DNA from: Rhyacichthys aspro
Taxonomy: Eukaryota; Chordata; Actinopteri; Gobiiformes; Rhyacichthyidae
Length of the DNA stretch: 64,000 nt
Assembly (NCBI GenBank): GCA_036850595.1
Contig: CM072155.1
Location: forward strand, 8,000,256 to 8,064,255
Direction of reading: 5' to 3'
Shown here: positions 28,301 to 43,300 of the stretch, in pieces
Layout of the letters: each line of letters starts with the position of its first letter
How positions within the stretch are numbered: the first letter of the stretch is position 1
Position numbers and translations under genes: made by a program
The notes under the pieces: generated by a model
Database searches by the model: none
What the model saw: only the letters and a program-made list of their open reading frames with translations
What the model was told of the DNA's origin: nothing

Positions 28301-31300
28301 GCCTGTTTTGTAAATGTGTTAAGTGTAGTGTTAGAGTACAAAAGTTAGGCAAATGAGCCCAGATTTGTTTAAGGCATTATCTACGCATGGATGCATGACT
28401 TCTCAACTGTATGGCTGAATAAGTACGATACAGCGTTTTGCTTTCTGGGTGTGGAAGTACAAAACCATCATAAATCAAAGGTGACTTGGGAAATGATGTA
28501 ACCTGTTTGTGTCGAAAAGCATCATATAGGTAAGGTTCAGTAAATCGGTTATTTTTTAGCATATTATCTTGATTTGCACAAAACAACAGTAAAAGGATGA
28601 GAGGATAGGTATAGAGTGTTGGAAAGACTAGAGGTGTAACCAAGTTTACAAAGCAGACCTCTGATGCCATCTAGAGATAAAAGATGAATTACAACAAAAG
28701 AGGCTACAGCTGACACTAATTCTTTTCTCTTTTTCATGTAACTGGCATTTAATTCTACACTACATTAAACAAATTTGTCAAACATAACACTACAAGTTCA
28801 GTGGCAGTACAGGAAATGGGTGGTACGTGGTAAGCATATAATATATTAAATATGCACTGTGTGACTGATGTTTTCAATCTCATGAGACAAATATTGGATT
28901 CCCCAAGTCATTACCAGAAACGCACAGCGAGTTTAATGCATGCATTACGCAGCATAGAAGCAGCAAGGACTTCTAAACACTGTGTAAATGATTTAGGCAG
29001 GTATGAAGAAACGCTGTTACAGAAGAGGATGAGCCACTGTTAAAAATCTACATTAATAAAACATGTTTCTGATAAGCAGAAAGTTTGTGTTGTGCAGCTG
29101 AAGAACTAAGATCTAGTGAAGATGATAAAAGAAAGTTTCTGGAAGGGGTTTCAGTCAGAGCTGGGTTAATTTAGTTCAACTTATTAAGGACTAGTTCAAG
29201 TGCTTAGTATCTTAATAAAGGTTCAAAATTAGTATTCTTCAATCACAACTCTTGTACTGAAGTTGATTGCTTACAGATACTCAATATTCTGACTTTAATT
29301 TCAGCATTCTGTTTTTTTCCCCATACTGACTTTATTCTCAAATTCTGACTTTATTCTTAAATGTATGACTTTTCTTAGAATTGACTTTTCTTAGAATTGA
29401 CCCCCCCGAAATCTGACTCTTTTGTCTGAATTCTGACTTTATATTCAGACTTATAACTTTAAGCCAAAATAAGCAACCCCAAATATACAGCCAATGTCAT
29501 TAGAAATTATCTTGATGCCACTGATCACAGACACTGCTACATTCTAGGTTTAGATTTTGTGAATCTGTGGTTGTATAGTAATACCTAACACTGTTTAATC
29601 CATCTGTCACCTCTGTAGGTCTAGCAGCAGAGGGAGACAAACGACTGCTCTACTCCAACACACAGTGTACCAGTGTGTACATGTGGTGTGCCTCTAATAC
29701 AGACTTACTGGTAACAGTGAGAACATTAGTCTTGATATCGGCAGTGATTTGGATGCGTCCTCTCCTCTCGGTGTGGTCTGTCCCGCACAGGCTCGGCACA
29801 TTGGCCACACAGCGCTTGTGGATGTTCATCATACAGTCTGGACAATAATGAGAGGGGCATTAAGGAAACAGTGTCAGTGCCAATATACAGTGTGTGTAGG
29901 TGTTAGCGAACAGGCTGGGTACATACGGTCACATCTCATGCCCTGGTGGATGAGGCCGTACAGCAGAGAGCCACAGTGGTCGCAAAACGTCGGGCTTGAG
30001 TAGGTGTGGATCTTGAACTTGTGCTTGGCTCTCGGGTCCTGGGAACAAATAAACAAAATACATCATATTCACCACACATTTTTCTTTTCACTCTTATCAA
30101 TCATATACTATAAATTAGACAAATGTATTTTCATTTATTTCAGCGTGTAAGAAAATAATACATGATTTTAGAAATCACAATAGTATATTCTAATAAGAAA
30201 TAAAGATAAAGTTCAATGATTTGAAAAGAGACTGCTAGTCAAGGACACCATAGTGTTTTCCTATGAGAACCAAGATGAGCACAGAATTCTTATTTTTTTA
30301 TTAGCTAAGGTACCTGACTGTTTCGGATATTGTAATAATCATTTGTAACAATTTCAGGTCATTCTTACGTAATAGAGAACTCATAGCAATCCCCCATCAC
30401 CCACATGTTGTTTAGGCGTTTAGGAGTCGATGTGTAATACTCAAATTAATAAAAAATGACCATGTTGCCGCCTTGTCAATGATGCATATGACATCAGGAA
30501 GTTCAGTTCCTTTATCAACTTAAGCAGGCAATCATGTGCATTTTTCAAGTGGGAAAAACATTTCTCTGAAGAACACATGAATGCAGCAGTGACAGACAAC
30601 CACAATAGGCAATTTACTCTAATTCACCTTTATATTCATAACAAAATGAATAAAATGAAACAATTTTGGTTGAATTTATGGACTGTGCCATGGCCCTGCA
30701 TTGTAATCGAACAAACAAAGACATCTTTTCAGAGTCAGTCTTGCACGACAACAGTAATTTCCCTGTCAACTGAAGCGAAGCAATAACACAAGGTGAAGCG
30801 AGGATAAATTTCTGTTCTTCTGTTCACATGTTCAACGTTTGCTCCAATTCGGTGCTCAGTTTAAATTGTGTACTAATTCTCCTTTTCAGGATCATCTATA
30901 ACCGAGGCATAACTAGAGCAGAAAGGCAGACTATTTGCGTCGCGGGCGTGGGTGCATGTGAGTGACACCTGCACCCATGGCTCAGTGCACACAGACCTAC
31001 ATCACTGCACTCCACATAGACATGAGCGCTAATTATGTAATTAACACTTGTCTGTTACCGCAAGCTATAGGTACATTATGGCACATAAATAAACACTAGT
31101 ACGTAAAGGCTAAAGCTGATTAGTATGTTTCATATCCTCCTCTTCTCAGCACCTGTCTTGGAAAATATATTTTAATTTAGACTGCCACTTCCCACAATTA
31201 TCTTTGTCTGCGTATTCTGGAAAGTTGTTGTGTGTTCAAAACAACGTGTGTGCTTTCTCAAGGACAAGACTACCTCCTACTTTGGAGCGTTCCTAAAAAA

Positions 31301-34300
31301 ACAAAAAACAAGAGAACACTGTGCTCCTCAGGCTCCGCTAAGAACAACAACATACAGCCGGCGCTACTGATTAAAAAGCACACCCGCCTGGAAATTTCAA
31401 AGAATACATCAAAAATAATAAGGCCCCAAAAAAATGAGGCAGGAAAACAATGTTCATCCTGCAGTTTTTTACACTGATAAAGTGCAATTTTTGAACTTCT
31501 TATGACGGCTGATCAGTCAAATCAGAGCAACAATACATACGGTGCCATTTCATCTGTCACTCTTACTGTGCCATGTACAACTGTTACAATTAATATTCTT
31601 CTCTCTTTGTAAAGGAAACTTCATGCCTTGCCAACTTCACTTTCAGTCTTTCATATTAGTCTGCTTTACAAACTGGGACCACCTTACTAAAAGCAGATGG
31701 TGCTGAGTGGGTCTCCTTACACTCCAAAGTGAGTGCTTGTCGTGGCATATGCTGCGTGGCTGTTGTGTAAACTGAATGTTCACCATGCCAGGACGGTGAA
31801 GATAAGTCTTGTTGTTTGGTGCTTCCTCAGTTCCCACTGTTTGGCAAACTGTTGATAGTGACGTCAAGCACGGCAGATGGCTGTAGTTAGAGTCACTCGC
31901 AGATCAAGTAGTCAAAACACTTTTAATTCTTTTGGTCTAAGGTCTATAATCGAGATTTCTCGATAATGATTCTCATTCCTAAGACAAAGTAGAATTTGTT
32001 GAATTTGTTTGGCAATCTTGTCTCATATTCTCAAGGATAGTATTCAAGAAATTGTATTTTTACCAAAAGACATTTATATCTCATATAGAAACACAACTTT
32101 TGTAGTACTAGTCTGACGTCACTGTTTATGTAGCATATGTAGCGCTCCTGGACCTAGAACAGTGGAAATGCAAGCCTATTTGGAGTTAAACATACCAGAC
32201 TATGCAGGAAACAAGGCTTTATTTCACAACTATAGGCCTTGAAAACAGAATGGCTGTGAATTTGCACACCGTCAGCCCTTTGCCTGTACTCCAATGTTTA
32301 CATAGTGTTTTTATAGATAGCAGCTACATAAAGCATGGCTCTGGAGCAAACATCAACAGTAAATATGGCTTTTGCCTGCTAATTGCTTTTTACATCATAC
32401 ACTAAACATGACTATTTTAAGCAGTTTAGACTCAAAGCTGGAATATTTTTCACACTGAACAAAAGTTTATTGATATGATATATGCTAATTGGGAATGCAG
32501 TGTTGTAATAATACTTTACGGATTCTTTTTCAATATAAATACATAATGCAGACTGAATAAAGGATGCTGGGAGGCGATATTAGTGGCACTTGTCATTCCT
32601 CACAAGAAAAATGTAATCCAAATGCTACGTTCCAGTCTCTGTAATCCAATAAAAGAGCCATTCTCTCTAGGACAAAAGTTGTAATATTGAAGTGGCGGCT
32701 CCTCTGATCAATAAAAAAACACATTATTCCACTCTGTTTATCCCCATCACGATTGTAATGCCCCCACTGGGAATGTTAAAGTGTTTTCTGTGAGAGACTA
32801 TTCAAAGGATTTCCTGCTGATTGCAGACGATATGGAAGCAATTGTTCTTTGAAAAACATCACTTATGTCATCAAAGAGCAATGGAGAGAGAGGGATAAAT
32901 GAGAACGCTCCATTGGTTGTAGTTTTACTTGTATACAACTTGAGTTATGTCTTTGTCTTACACGGCAGTAGGAAGCAGAGACATTAACTGGTATTCATGA
33001 TAAAATTCCTATAATGTCTTTGCAGATGTATTGCTCACATGATTATCCTCCAACATGCCTTTCATATGTGTTTCCTGAAGACACTATTTCTCTCAACATG
33101 TCTCCAAAGGGACACTACAGTAAGACTTCTATCTTCTTTGAAGTTACAGGAACATTAATGAAATGTCTTAATGAGCTCTTTGCAGTGCCCCAAATAGCTG
33201 CTACAAATGCTTTATAATCAATAATCAAATCCTGTTAACACAGTCAAATGGATTTGATGTCTTTGTCTAAATGTAGCTTTGAAATAATGTTTAACAGTGC
33301 CGACAATAAGGCGAATATTCAATACAGAAGAGAGGAAGAAAGGTCTATCCTTAGCCACTTAGCTGCTATGAATATATAAATACACAACGTTAATCAAAAT
33401 GTTTGCCTGTGGCATCTATGAATTTAATCTAAACCTCTGTACTATTTAACTATGAGTTTATGGAGCTGGAAATGACTACCATATTTGGAAACAAAAGAGA
33501 AAGGTAGCCTATGTCACAAGTTGACGCTAAAGGCACTAAAATTAGTTCTTTTCATGTTTATTTGTAAACCACCATGCTATAGTAGCTGGATTTTGATAAA
33601 ATATAAGGAGAGTGTAAAAAGAAAATTGTTAAATGCCTGCCTGTTTTTTACTGTAAATCCATTTTGACCTGTTGTTAGCTTTAGCATGACACTAGTGCAA
33701 AGAATGTAGCTGTAGTGAAACTAGACAACAAGTGGATAAAGCATATTCATTAATCTGAGTAAATCTTGACTTTTAACAAGCTTTTTTAGTTGGCGCTAGT
33801 GCCATATATTGCATTGAAAATGATGTCAAATACAGCTTTACATACTTTACAAACAGCATTTAAGGGATCACCATTCCGTTCCCTTTTCTGCAATAAAACA
33901 ATCAAGCCTCTAGCAGTAGCCTATACCATGTTCATTTCTCTTCATTTGCTTAATCATAGAACTATTTTTGCAGTTTTTTGTGCAAAGCTCCTTTGAAGAC
34001 GTTCATAAATCTCAGCTTAACACCTCACTCTTCCATTTGAAGCATCAGTGAGTAAGGGCCTCAAATGTAGGTTTCATTAGAGGATTTCATCCCTCGACCT
34101 CTCCCATGGGGAACCCATTCTATTAACCCAGATCTATAATTGACTTCTTCTTTTAAACCTATACAGCTGACAACGGCGCGGTGAGGAGGGACCAGCACGG
34201 GGTAAAAGGAGGCTGCTGCAGACATGTGTATGCAATATATCCTCTTACCTAACACCATATTTCTTCATTTATGTAAGACAGGCATAATCAGCAGAGTACA

Positions 34301-37300
34301 CTGAGAGAAAGGCTCAATAGGCAAGTGCCAAGCATATTCCTAGCACATATGCTCTGAGAATCATTAGACAAAGTGTCCAAACCTAATTTGATATAAGATA
34401 TACTGAAAAAATCTGAGAGTAACACTGACAAACATGATTTGAACAGTGTGTTTTACTACAAATGAAAAGTTATAACTTCAAAATGCAGATTCTGTCAAGT
34501 TGTGTGTGGGTGGTAACATCAAACTGTATCAAGCTGTGTACCAAGTGTAGTGTGTCCATATGCTTTAAAGTCTTTCCTTAAGTCAAATATGTGCACTGGG
34601 AATTCAAGGGAAATCCTATTTTCCACCTCACCTCTGCGATCATTAGAGCAGGTTACAGCCTCAAATGACGTCTCCTATATTTAAATGTGCAGGAGCAGAA
34701 CTGCCTCATGTCCCTACTGTGCAGGAGCTGAGGTCGGAAGGCCGTGAACTCATTAAAGAAATGACATGGCGGGGGTGCTCAGGCCCCGTAATTAAGAGCA
34801 GGAGCCCCTGGGGTGGAGTGGCATTTAAATAGAGTAAGATCCGGAAGAACAAAAGGTAAGGAGAGACCAACATGGAGGAACTGCCATATTTAGAAAAGAA
34901 GATGGTGTCAACAGGAGTTCAACAAGGAGTCACAAGGAGATTACATAATAAAGAATAAAAGAAGTACAGACCCTTACAAATTCCTACAAATAACATCATA
35001 CCACAGCAACAAAAGCAAAAGTATTTTCCATTGATCCATACAAATGCTGAAGTTAAGACACTAAATTAGCTGAAAAAGATTGCTGTCTCATGAGTTTAAA
35101 AGTCAAACTTTACCCATGTACTCCTATTAACTGCTGTGTTATTTGCCATTAGCAGATGGAGTAAGAATGCTAAAGAGAAATAGGGTCTGATCTTGTGGTT
35201 GACAAATGGCATTCTGGTCCTCAACAAATAGTGGTCAGGTGCATTTGCTGGAGAACTCAGACAGACTGGGCCAAAGACCAAATGGGACCTGGAACACTGA
35301 TGTATTAAGAGACATGGAAGCAGCCTGCAGTTCAAGATTTATACTTTGACAGATTAAGATTAAGAAGAATGTATCCATTTAAAAAATTATTTGATATAGT
35401 ATTTTTATGACATTAACCACATCAGTGACTTAAAAACAACGTGTTAATACTCACTGTTATATGTGAAATACAGGTTATTTGGCATCTTGGTGATACATGC
35501 CTCTTGAGCTCACAGGTGAAATTAGGCTTGAAAACATCTATAATGACAAAATATCTGCTCTGTGCTTCCTCTATGGCTCCTCCCAATTGCGCCATATTTA
35601 AACAATGCACCAGGTTTTGGTCACTCCCTGAAAAATTGTGCTCTTTACAGCTGTTGCCTTCCACTATAGATGGTGAAAATCTGGCCCAGAGTTCCCAGAG
35701 TTCCCAGCGTTAGTGATGTGTATTCTAATCTTGTCAGCCTTGATTTAACAGTCTTTAATGAGGAAGCACAGGTCCTAACACAATCTGTGTTTAACTTTGG
35801 GTTCTCCATGCAGTCTTACTAGGCTTCCTGCGCCTGTCTGACATTACACACTCATTTGTATCCAGTGACTTGTAGCTTGTAGCCTTTACCTTGTGTAACC
35901 TGAATGCTCCTACATAAGAGCAGCTAAATGTTGTGGAATGATATTTGCACACTATTTCTGACAACCTGTAGATATGATGTCTATGACTGTGATGAATAAA
36001 GGCCATTAAAGACGAAAGAGCTATTTGTGGCACTAAAGAAAGACGTCTGAGACATAAGTGTCACGCAGGAAACATAGGGGGACAAACAGCAGCATTTCTT
36101 CTGGTGGCAGCCGCTCACTAAGTGTACTTGTCACAGTGAAATGGCACTCCGGGAGGAGGTAAGGACATGGCCGGGCCACTTAAGATAGGCTCTTAAGACG
36201 AGATGGATAATTAATATTGTCGCCTTGAAAAGAGAATAGTTTTGCATATTAAACAGTGAAATAAAAGAAGATAAAGACATTCATCTCTTCCATTTGAGAG
36301 CCCACAAAGAATATCATAAAAGTTAAAGTTTAATAGCTATATAATTTAATATTTTAAAGCTAAAGACGAGAATTCATTTAGCAATCAAATTTACAAGAAC
36401 TCATGATATGCCACTTCCAGCTGGGTTTACATTAGTTTGACAATTTGACATTTATAGGAGAGTAATGGTAATGCACATCAATTCAGTTTGATAGTGGATG
36501 TGTGTGTACACTACATCTTTGATTTAATGTGAAAGGCTTAGGCAGCTAACTTCATCTATTACAGGGCATAATTACCTTCTATAGATCTAATCCAAGGTCT
36601 AAGTTAAAACGGAAGGAGTGCCTCAGTGGCACCTTTTAATTCCTGGCTTGTTTTACTTAGCTCCATATCATTCTCTTACTTTTTCACCCTCCGATTACTG
36701 TCTAACAACTCTCACTATAAATAAAGATAAAAGGAAATTAATATACACGACACAATGCATCCACTTATTTGTTTAGTTGTTGTTTACTGAGAGCACATTA
36801 AGCTAGCAGCGACGCCTGAATGAGCTAATGCTGAGGCAATTTATTTTTAGTTTGTTAGCAGCCCCTTATTAACTGTTCGGGATAAGCAGCATTAGCTTAA
36901 ATATACATTTGGAACATTTACAAAGGTTATTATTGTATCATTTTTGCATTTGTCTTTCTTTTGCGACCAAATTATTTTCATATATATAGTAGCTCATAAT
37001 TTGTCCTTCATAGCTTACACTTGTAACGAGAATAACTTCTGGAAAATACTAGCATAATGCCCCCACTGTGTATTTAAGAATGTGGTCTAATTGTGAAGTC
37101 AGTAAATGGAAAACGGAAAGAGAGAAAATCTGGGGGCTGCTGAAGCGTAACCATGATTCTGACAGGGAAAGGGGGCTTGTACGTCCGATTTGCCTGCACA
37201 GTCTGCTATGTCTCGTCAGTACTCACTCCGTATGCCAGCGTGCAGTTTGACATGACTCGCTTCCTTTACTTACATCTGATGAAGGTCCCTTATCCGCACC

Positions 37301-40300
37301 TGGACAGGAGAAAGTGACGAACTCATGGCAACGCTTGTGCACGACGAAACAACACACTGTGGACAGAAAAGGACAAGGATAGGGTTAACCAGGCAAATAA
37401 GAGAGGCAAAAGCTTTGTTCCATTTAAATGGTGTAGTGTGATTGGTACAACAAGCTGCATGCTGTCCCCAAAGTGTTAAAATCAACTCACTGAACTTACG
37501 GAAGCGTTTAACACTGTTAAATGTACAGAGCCATCCTGTGCTTATTTCTTAACACCCACACACTCTTATTGTCACTGTTGACTCATTGTCAGCCTCTATC
37601 CGATCAGTCTAAATGTCTAGGATCTAAACCTAACCTCATTTATTTTACAGTAATCAACAAAATGACTTTTATTAACCATACCAGGTAGTTTACTTTCAAC
37701 AACACTGAAAGAAAGCCAAGGTTATGTTTTTCTTCGAAACTATACAAAACAATCACATCAAAGAAACAATACAATCAAAATCTTGCAGATGAAAGGAATA
37801 ACTTTAAATTTCAAGGCTGGGAAGAAGTAGTGATGCACAAACATGCGAACGCCTCATATCTTCACACAGATCAATGTCAGCTGCACAGACAAGCAAGACA
37901 AACACAGCAGGCTAAAAATAAACACATACTGTATGCAGCCTTTAAGATTCTAGCCTGTTGTGCGTGTGTGAAATTCAACGAGGGACAAACATTTCAAGAG
38001 ATAACCACAGGACATATAAAAGAAGAAACAAAATGTGTGTGTTAATGCAATGTTAATACACCTGTCTTCACTTCAGTAAGAACTTGTGTAATGTACAGTA
38101 TGTATCCCCAAAAACACTTCCACTTTCCAGGTGGAGCTAAGACCTGCAATATTTTTTTTTTTAGATAATCCCAAAAGTAAGAACTAATCAGTATAGACAG
38201 CAGCTTAATTTTTGGCAGCCATTTTTACAGCCACTATGGCAGTCTGTTTACTATTCTGTGTGTATTTTTCAGTTTTCAGTTCAAACACACTATTATATAC
38301 CACACCTATAGAGCTTACATCAAACACAAGAGTTCTAATTACTAGTACATACACACAAATGGCCGTTGTGCACCTCAATGGTACTTCACTCCTACGCCAT
38401 ATCCTCTCTTTAGTCACACCACCCACTCACCGCCATGATACACACACACACACACTGAAGCCTCCCACTCAATTGCAGCACTATCGCAAATTCAATCCAT
38501 GAAGGATCGAGGCCGAGATTGAAATGGAGAGATGTGTGTGTGTTTGCACATATTGCTTCAAGGCAACTGCTCTTTTCGAGTCCTGCTATTGCCAAATCCC
38601 AAACCAAAACATAGGCAAAAATAGAATGGTATGTTTTCCAGTGAAATGACCCTTAGGCCAAAACAAACAATACCTTACTGTAAAAAAAACAAACAAAAAA
38701 AAAACAAAAAAGAAAAGCATTGTATTAGCAATGATGTGTGACCCCAATTTTCCACTCATTTAGACCTGTAATTATCTCTATTTACACTTCTGCAAACAGT
38801 GATTCATTGCACTAGGGATTCCAAAAGACAGCTGACAATAATATAATTCACAGTGCATAGTTGGGCCAACACAACTCAGACAAACACTAGTTAGTAGGTA
38901 AGTAAAGTTCTGCATGTCTTAAATCAGTTTGAATCCATCTCCCCTTCATTCTCTGGCCTCACAGTGCCCTTCAGGCGCCGGTCTAGTGACTGTTGTGCAG
39001 CTGGCACCCTGCCTATGCGCCTCCATTATTTATCGCATACATTAAATATCCATGGAAAACAAACACACACCTTTTCTGGTATAATGCCCACGGTTAAACT
39101 ACTTCTACTTCTTCATCTTTAATCTCATTTCCAGTTGTGTTCATCTCGTTCTGTTGCTGTGTTACATCACCGCAGCTGGAACCTGGTCTGTCAGACTACG
39201 AACACACACACACTCTGAATACCGCACAGGCGAGGAGCTGTGTAGTGTCCCTGGATTGCCTGTCTGTGATACTTGCTAAGCATTATGTTACACTACAGGC
39301 AACAGTTAACACCTTATGAATCACTTTGCTGCCACAACACCCTAACCCTCATTAAAGGATAAGTCCAGAAATAATTTATTCATTCCACATCAGAGAAACT
39401 CTCAACACAAAAATCCATTCAAATCTGAAAATATTAAAGGCCAGATTGTGCAGAGTGAGCCCATGGTCCAGACCGGTTGCATGTTTATTATTAAATATTT
39501 TGTTAAATTGAGCCAAAACTAAGGAGAAAATTTTAGATCTGAAAAGATATTGTTTTTAAGTAAAGACCTTTCTTAGTGTTTAAAAGCTTTTTTCCTGACA
39601 CTAAAGACCATTCGTACACAGCTTTAACACTGAGCACTGTTACATACATCATATCTGTGCCACTACAGTGCACAAAACCCAGGCAATTAAAGGGTCATTC
39701 CCAACCTTAAAGTCTCCTTAAACTGACTGTTTTGTAGCAAATCCAATATTAATAGTTACTATAGTTAATAAAAGAGCCATTGTAACCAGTTGTAACCTTG
39801 ATAATCCATTGTTGGGTCAGTAAATGTTCACTCACTCCTCATTTAATTACTCTAATTTACATGAGCCTGTGCATGTTTTAACTTGTAGTCCAAAAAGCGA
39901 CATTTTTTACAAGCTAATGTTCCCATGAAAAGGCAAGCCACAGCATGTCACTGCATTTGCACTCACGGTTCTCTCTATTTAGATCTCTATAGGCTTTATC
40001 ATAAACAGCTTTAAAGACTGTTCTGCAGTGTCCATGTGGCAAAACCTTTACAAACTCGTCACATGATACTATTATATAACAAAAGCTGTCAATAAAATCT
40101 TTCTGTAAATCAATACAGCATCAAGATAGTGTCACTCCATTGTTACAGTGTAAAATTATACATAATTTTTCAGTGAAGAAAGTTTGTCTTATCCCACTAC
40201 AGTAAGTGCTTAATAGGAAACCCTGACAGGACACCGTTTATGCAGTTTGCAGATAGCTGCTCTAATGAACTGCCAGAGTGTGCGTCTGGGTGTGTGAATG

Positions 40301-43300
40301 TGTGAAGCAGTTGCGTGCAGTACAGTGATGTCCCAGATTCTGATGCTGCCACCCTCACTGGCCAGTGTAACAACACTTGCACTGTCTGTAGCTCTTAGGC
40401 TAATCAGCAGCTACAGTAGCACAGCGGTTACATCTAATCACATTGACATACATGTTAAGCACAACTGACTGAAATGACTGCCCATCTGGTTATATGGAAT
40501 TTTATATACTGTGCTGACAGACACCCTATTTAAGGTGTTAGACTGAATAATTCACTGTAATTGGTCTTAACTGGTGCATGTCATCTGTCATCTGAACGTG
40601 TTGTCTGCCATTGAAAGACACTCTTCTTTTTAACCTTTGACATTTTTACATGTCACTGGATGATCAGTTATACTACTTTTCACGATGCTAATACTCTGAA
40701 TGTACTGCAGTGTAAGTAAACCACACATTTAGATAACACACTGCACAGGCACTAGTGTATAGGAGTAAATGGGATTCTGGGTTCTTGGAGCCAGCCCTCG
40801 CTTATTCTTAAGTAAATGATCCTTTGATCCACCATTTCTACTGTCTAAGGCACTAACACAATAACTAGGACTGAGCTGATGCTCACTTGTTATGAATTCA
40901 GAACCAGAAGTAACAGTGCAATATTTCCACTGCTTTATAATAGTAGCAAGATTCTCCATTGAAAGCTCTTTGAGTTTGCTCTGGCTTTGATACCATCTTG
41001 TGAGACTCACACAGAGAGAATATAACAGGCCAGGGAGGTCTGACAGCCCCAGATTCTGATTAGCCTCTCGTATATCATATGCTGGTTGTCAGAAGAATCA
41101 GGGCAGAACAGAAAACTGTGGCTCACATCCCGTAAGAATATAAAGCGATACACAGCTATAAAAATACAGTAATGACCTTGCAATTACTTGAGCTGAAAGC
41201 AGTTTAATGCTAACCACAAAAAGAGACATGAGCTTGTTTGGGTTCCGCATTGACCTGTGTTCTGGGTAGCAGACTGACTGAGAATAGGTGTCTCCATGTT
41301 CTCCTGTTGCTGAGCAGACCTGGCACACCATTCAAACAGTGCACTGGAAGATCTGGGCGAGCCAGACTACTCCTCTCGTTTCAAGCCCTACCTACTGTCT
41401 CCGCGAAGATGAAGAAGCCAGAAATGACTGCTACAACATAAACACTAAAAAGATTATAAAAGCATAAGGCAGAAAGGGAGAAAGTCAATAAACCGAACTA
41501 AACATGCCATTCACCTTGGGCACCCCCATTGTGTGTGTGTAATGGCTTATATAAGGGGGCTGCACAGCCTACGCCAATGTATAAATACCCACGATGCCGC
41601 TGGTAAGGCACACAAAAGGGTCAGTGTGAGTCAGCACACCCATATCACTCCTCTTCTTCCTCTCTGTCCTTCCATAATTCCTTTGTTTTTCTCAATTTTT
41701 CTCCTCTGACATCCATCGTTTTTTTGTTGCTGCTCTGTCCTTTCATGAGGAAACCCACAGAGGATTTCACTTGGCAGGAAAAGTGTAACCTCTGCTTCGC
41801 GATGAGCGGAAACAACAGCAAAACAAAACGAAGCAAAGCTGCCAATTGCACTTTTACAAAAGCCCTCTCATGTTGCAGCTCTTAGATCTGCCACTGCAAA
41901 TTGTTATAAAAAACATTTCAAGTTATAAAAGAGTCCTTTGATATTTTTTTCCTTCGTTTTTAAAGTGGTCAAAATGTTCATTTGAGCTCTGAATTACCCG
42001 ACACCGCAACAAACAATTGGTCACTTCAAGACACTGCCAGCAAAACTTACTCTCTCACTTGCTAGCATTACAAGAAATGTAATTTAAGTGTGCAATTGAT
42101 TCCCATTTGGGAAACTTAAGTAATTTATGTAAAGAATTGACTGGTGTGAATGACATTTTGTGTGTCTGCCACTAGCTTTAAAGAAATATCCTGTTGGGGT
42201 TTAATGACGCATCAATACACATTGATTCAATGATCAATGGTGCAATCACAATGATGCAAAACGTAAACATCAGTCAAACATTCTGCATGTTTGTATGACA
42301 CCCCTTTATGTTGAAATTAACACATATAACACATCTGTCCATCTCCTGCTGAGTGTGCCACTGAACTGAAAATAAACAAAGCCATGCTGTGGTAAGTGTC
42401 AAGAGTTCTAGATTAAAGATGGGTCATTGATTTTCGTCTGCATAATGCTCATGCTGTTTTGTGTTAATGCTTATTAATACTACATTTGTAATCATAATAT
42501 TGTTTTTCCTTCAGGCTAAATATTTCTTTAAATAAGCACATAAGAATAATATATAAACCAGTGACCTCAGTTTTTGCAGTTTTGGGCTTACCACCAAACT
42601 AAAAGCAGCCGTTCTGGAGTGGACCATGGTCTAACTGTGGACAGGGATCAGTGGTTAGTCCTCAGAGTCCTTCTAGAATTTCCAGCAAAGGAAAACAAGA
42701 CATTGTAAACTCTTAAGTGACATTTTACTTATTATCCAGCTAAGCTTAAGTACACAATGGCTATATTGTGTAAATCTGTAATGACTAAGGTTTCATGTGC
42801 TTACATAGTGAACAGGTGCATTAACAGTCCATCTTCTCTCTTTCTGTTTGTGTGGAGTGCTCTCTGCTTCCTCTCACTGCACAAGCACAGCGCTACCAAC
42901 CTCCACAACATGACCTTAACCGCGCCGCCGACCATGTCCAGCCACATACACACACTTATTCTTCTGTATTATAGATCAACTTGTCTCCTTTAGCGCTCCT
43001 TCCACCTCCGCAAAGACTACCTGCTGTTTTGGGCCAGACAGAGAGAAAACAATCTTGGCAAAGTCTACATTATGAGAAGAGATCCTGTTGGTTTGATGGA
43101 ATTTACCGATGAAGTGTTTAATCGAGATTGAAGTGCTGTGAAGAGGACGAGGGACAGAGAGCGGAAAACAAAGAACAGACGGTAACAGTGGAAAGTGCCA
43201 AACTCTAATGAGTTGATGAGGATTCAAAAATAATCACTAAATAAAGGTTTGAGACTCTTATCAATATTAAACATTTGCATCAGTTACAATTTAATAACTT

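Larger units (their letters stand above)
22932..29708 (-). other. prkcb intron 5
   Basis: A 6.8-kb intron splitting C2. It holds one copy of a dispersed repeat (about 23060-23250), a pogo-like MITE (23318-23959), a short GCA/GGC trinucleotide run (26138-26159) and a degenerate tandem repeat (29285-29455). No gene is recognised. Confidence 0.85.
30039..37273 (-). other. prkcb intron 3
   Basis: A 7.2-kb AT-rich intron between the two C1 domains. It contains two perfect CRE palindromes (31859-31866 and 32114-32121) and a block at about 34620-34850 with GC-rich, less decayed sequence that might be a conserved element. No gene is recognised. Confidence 0.85.
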
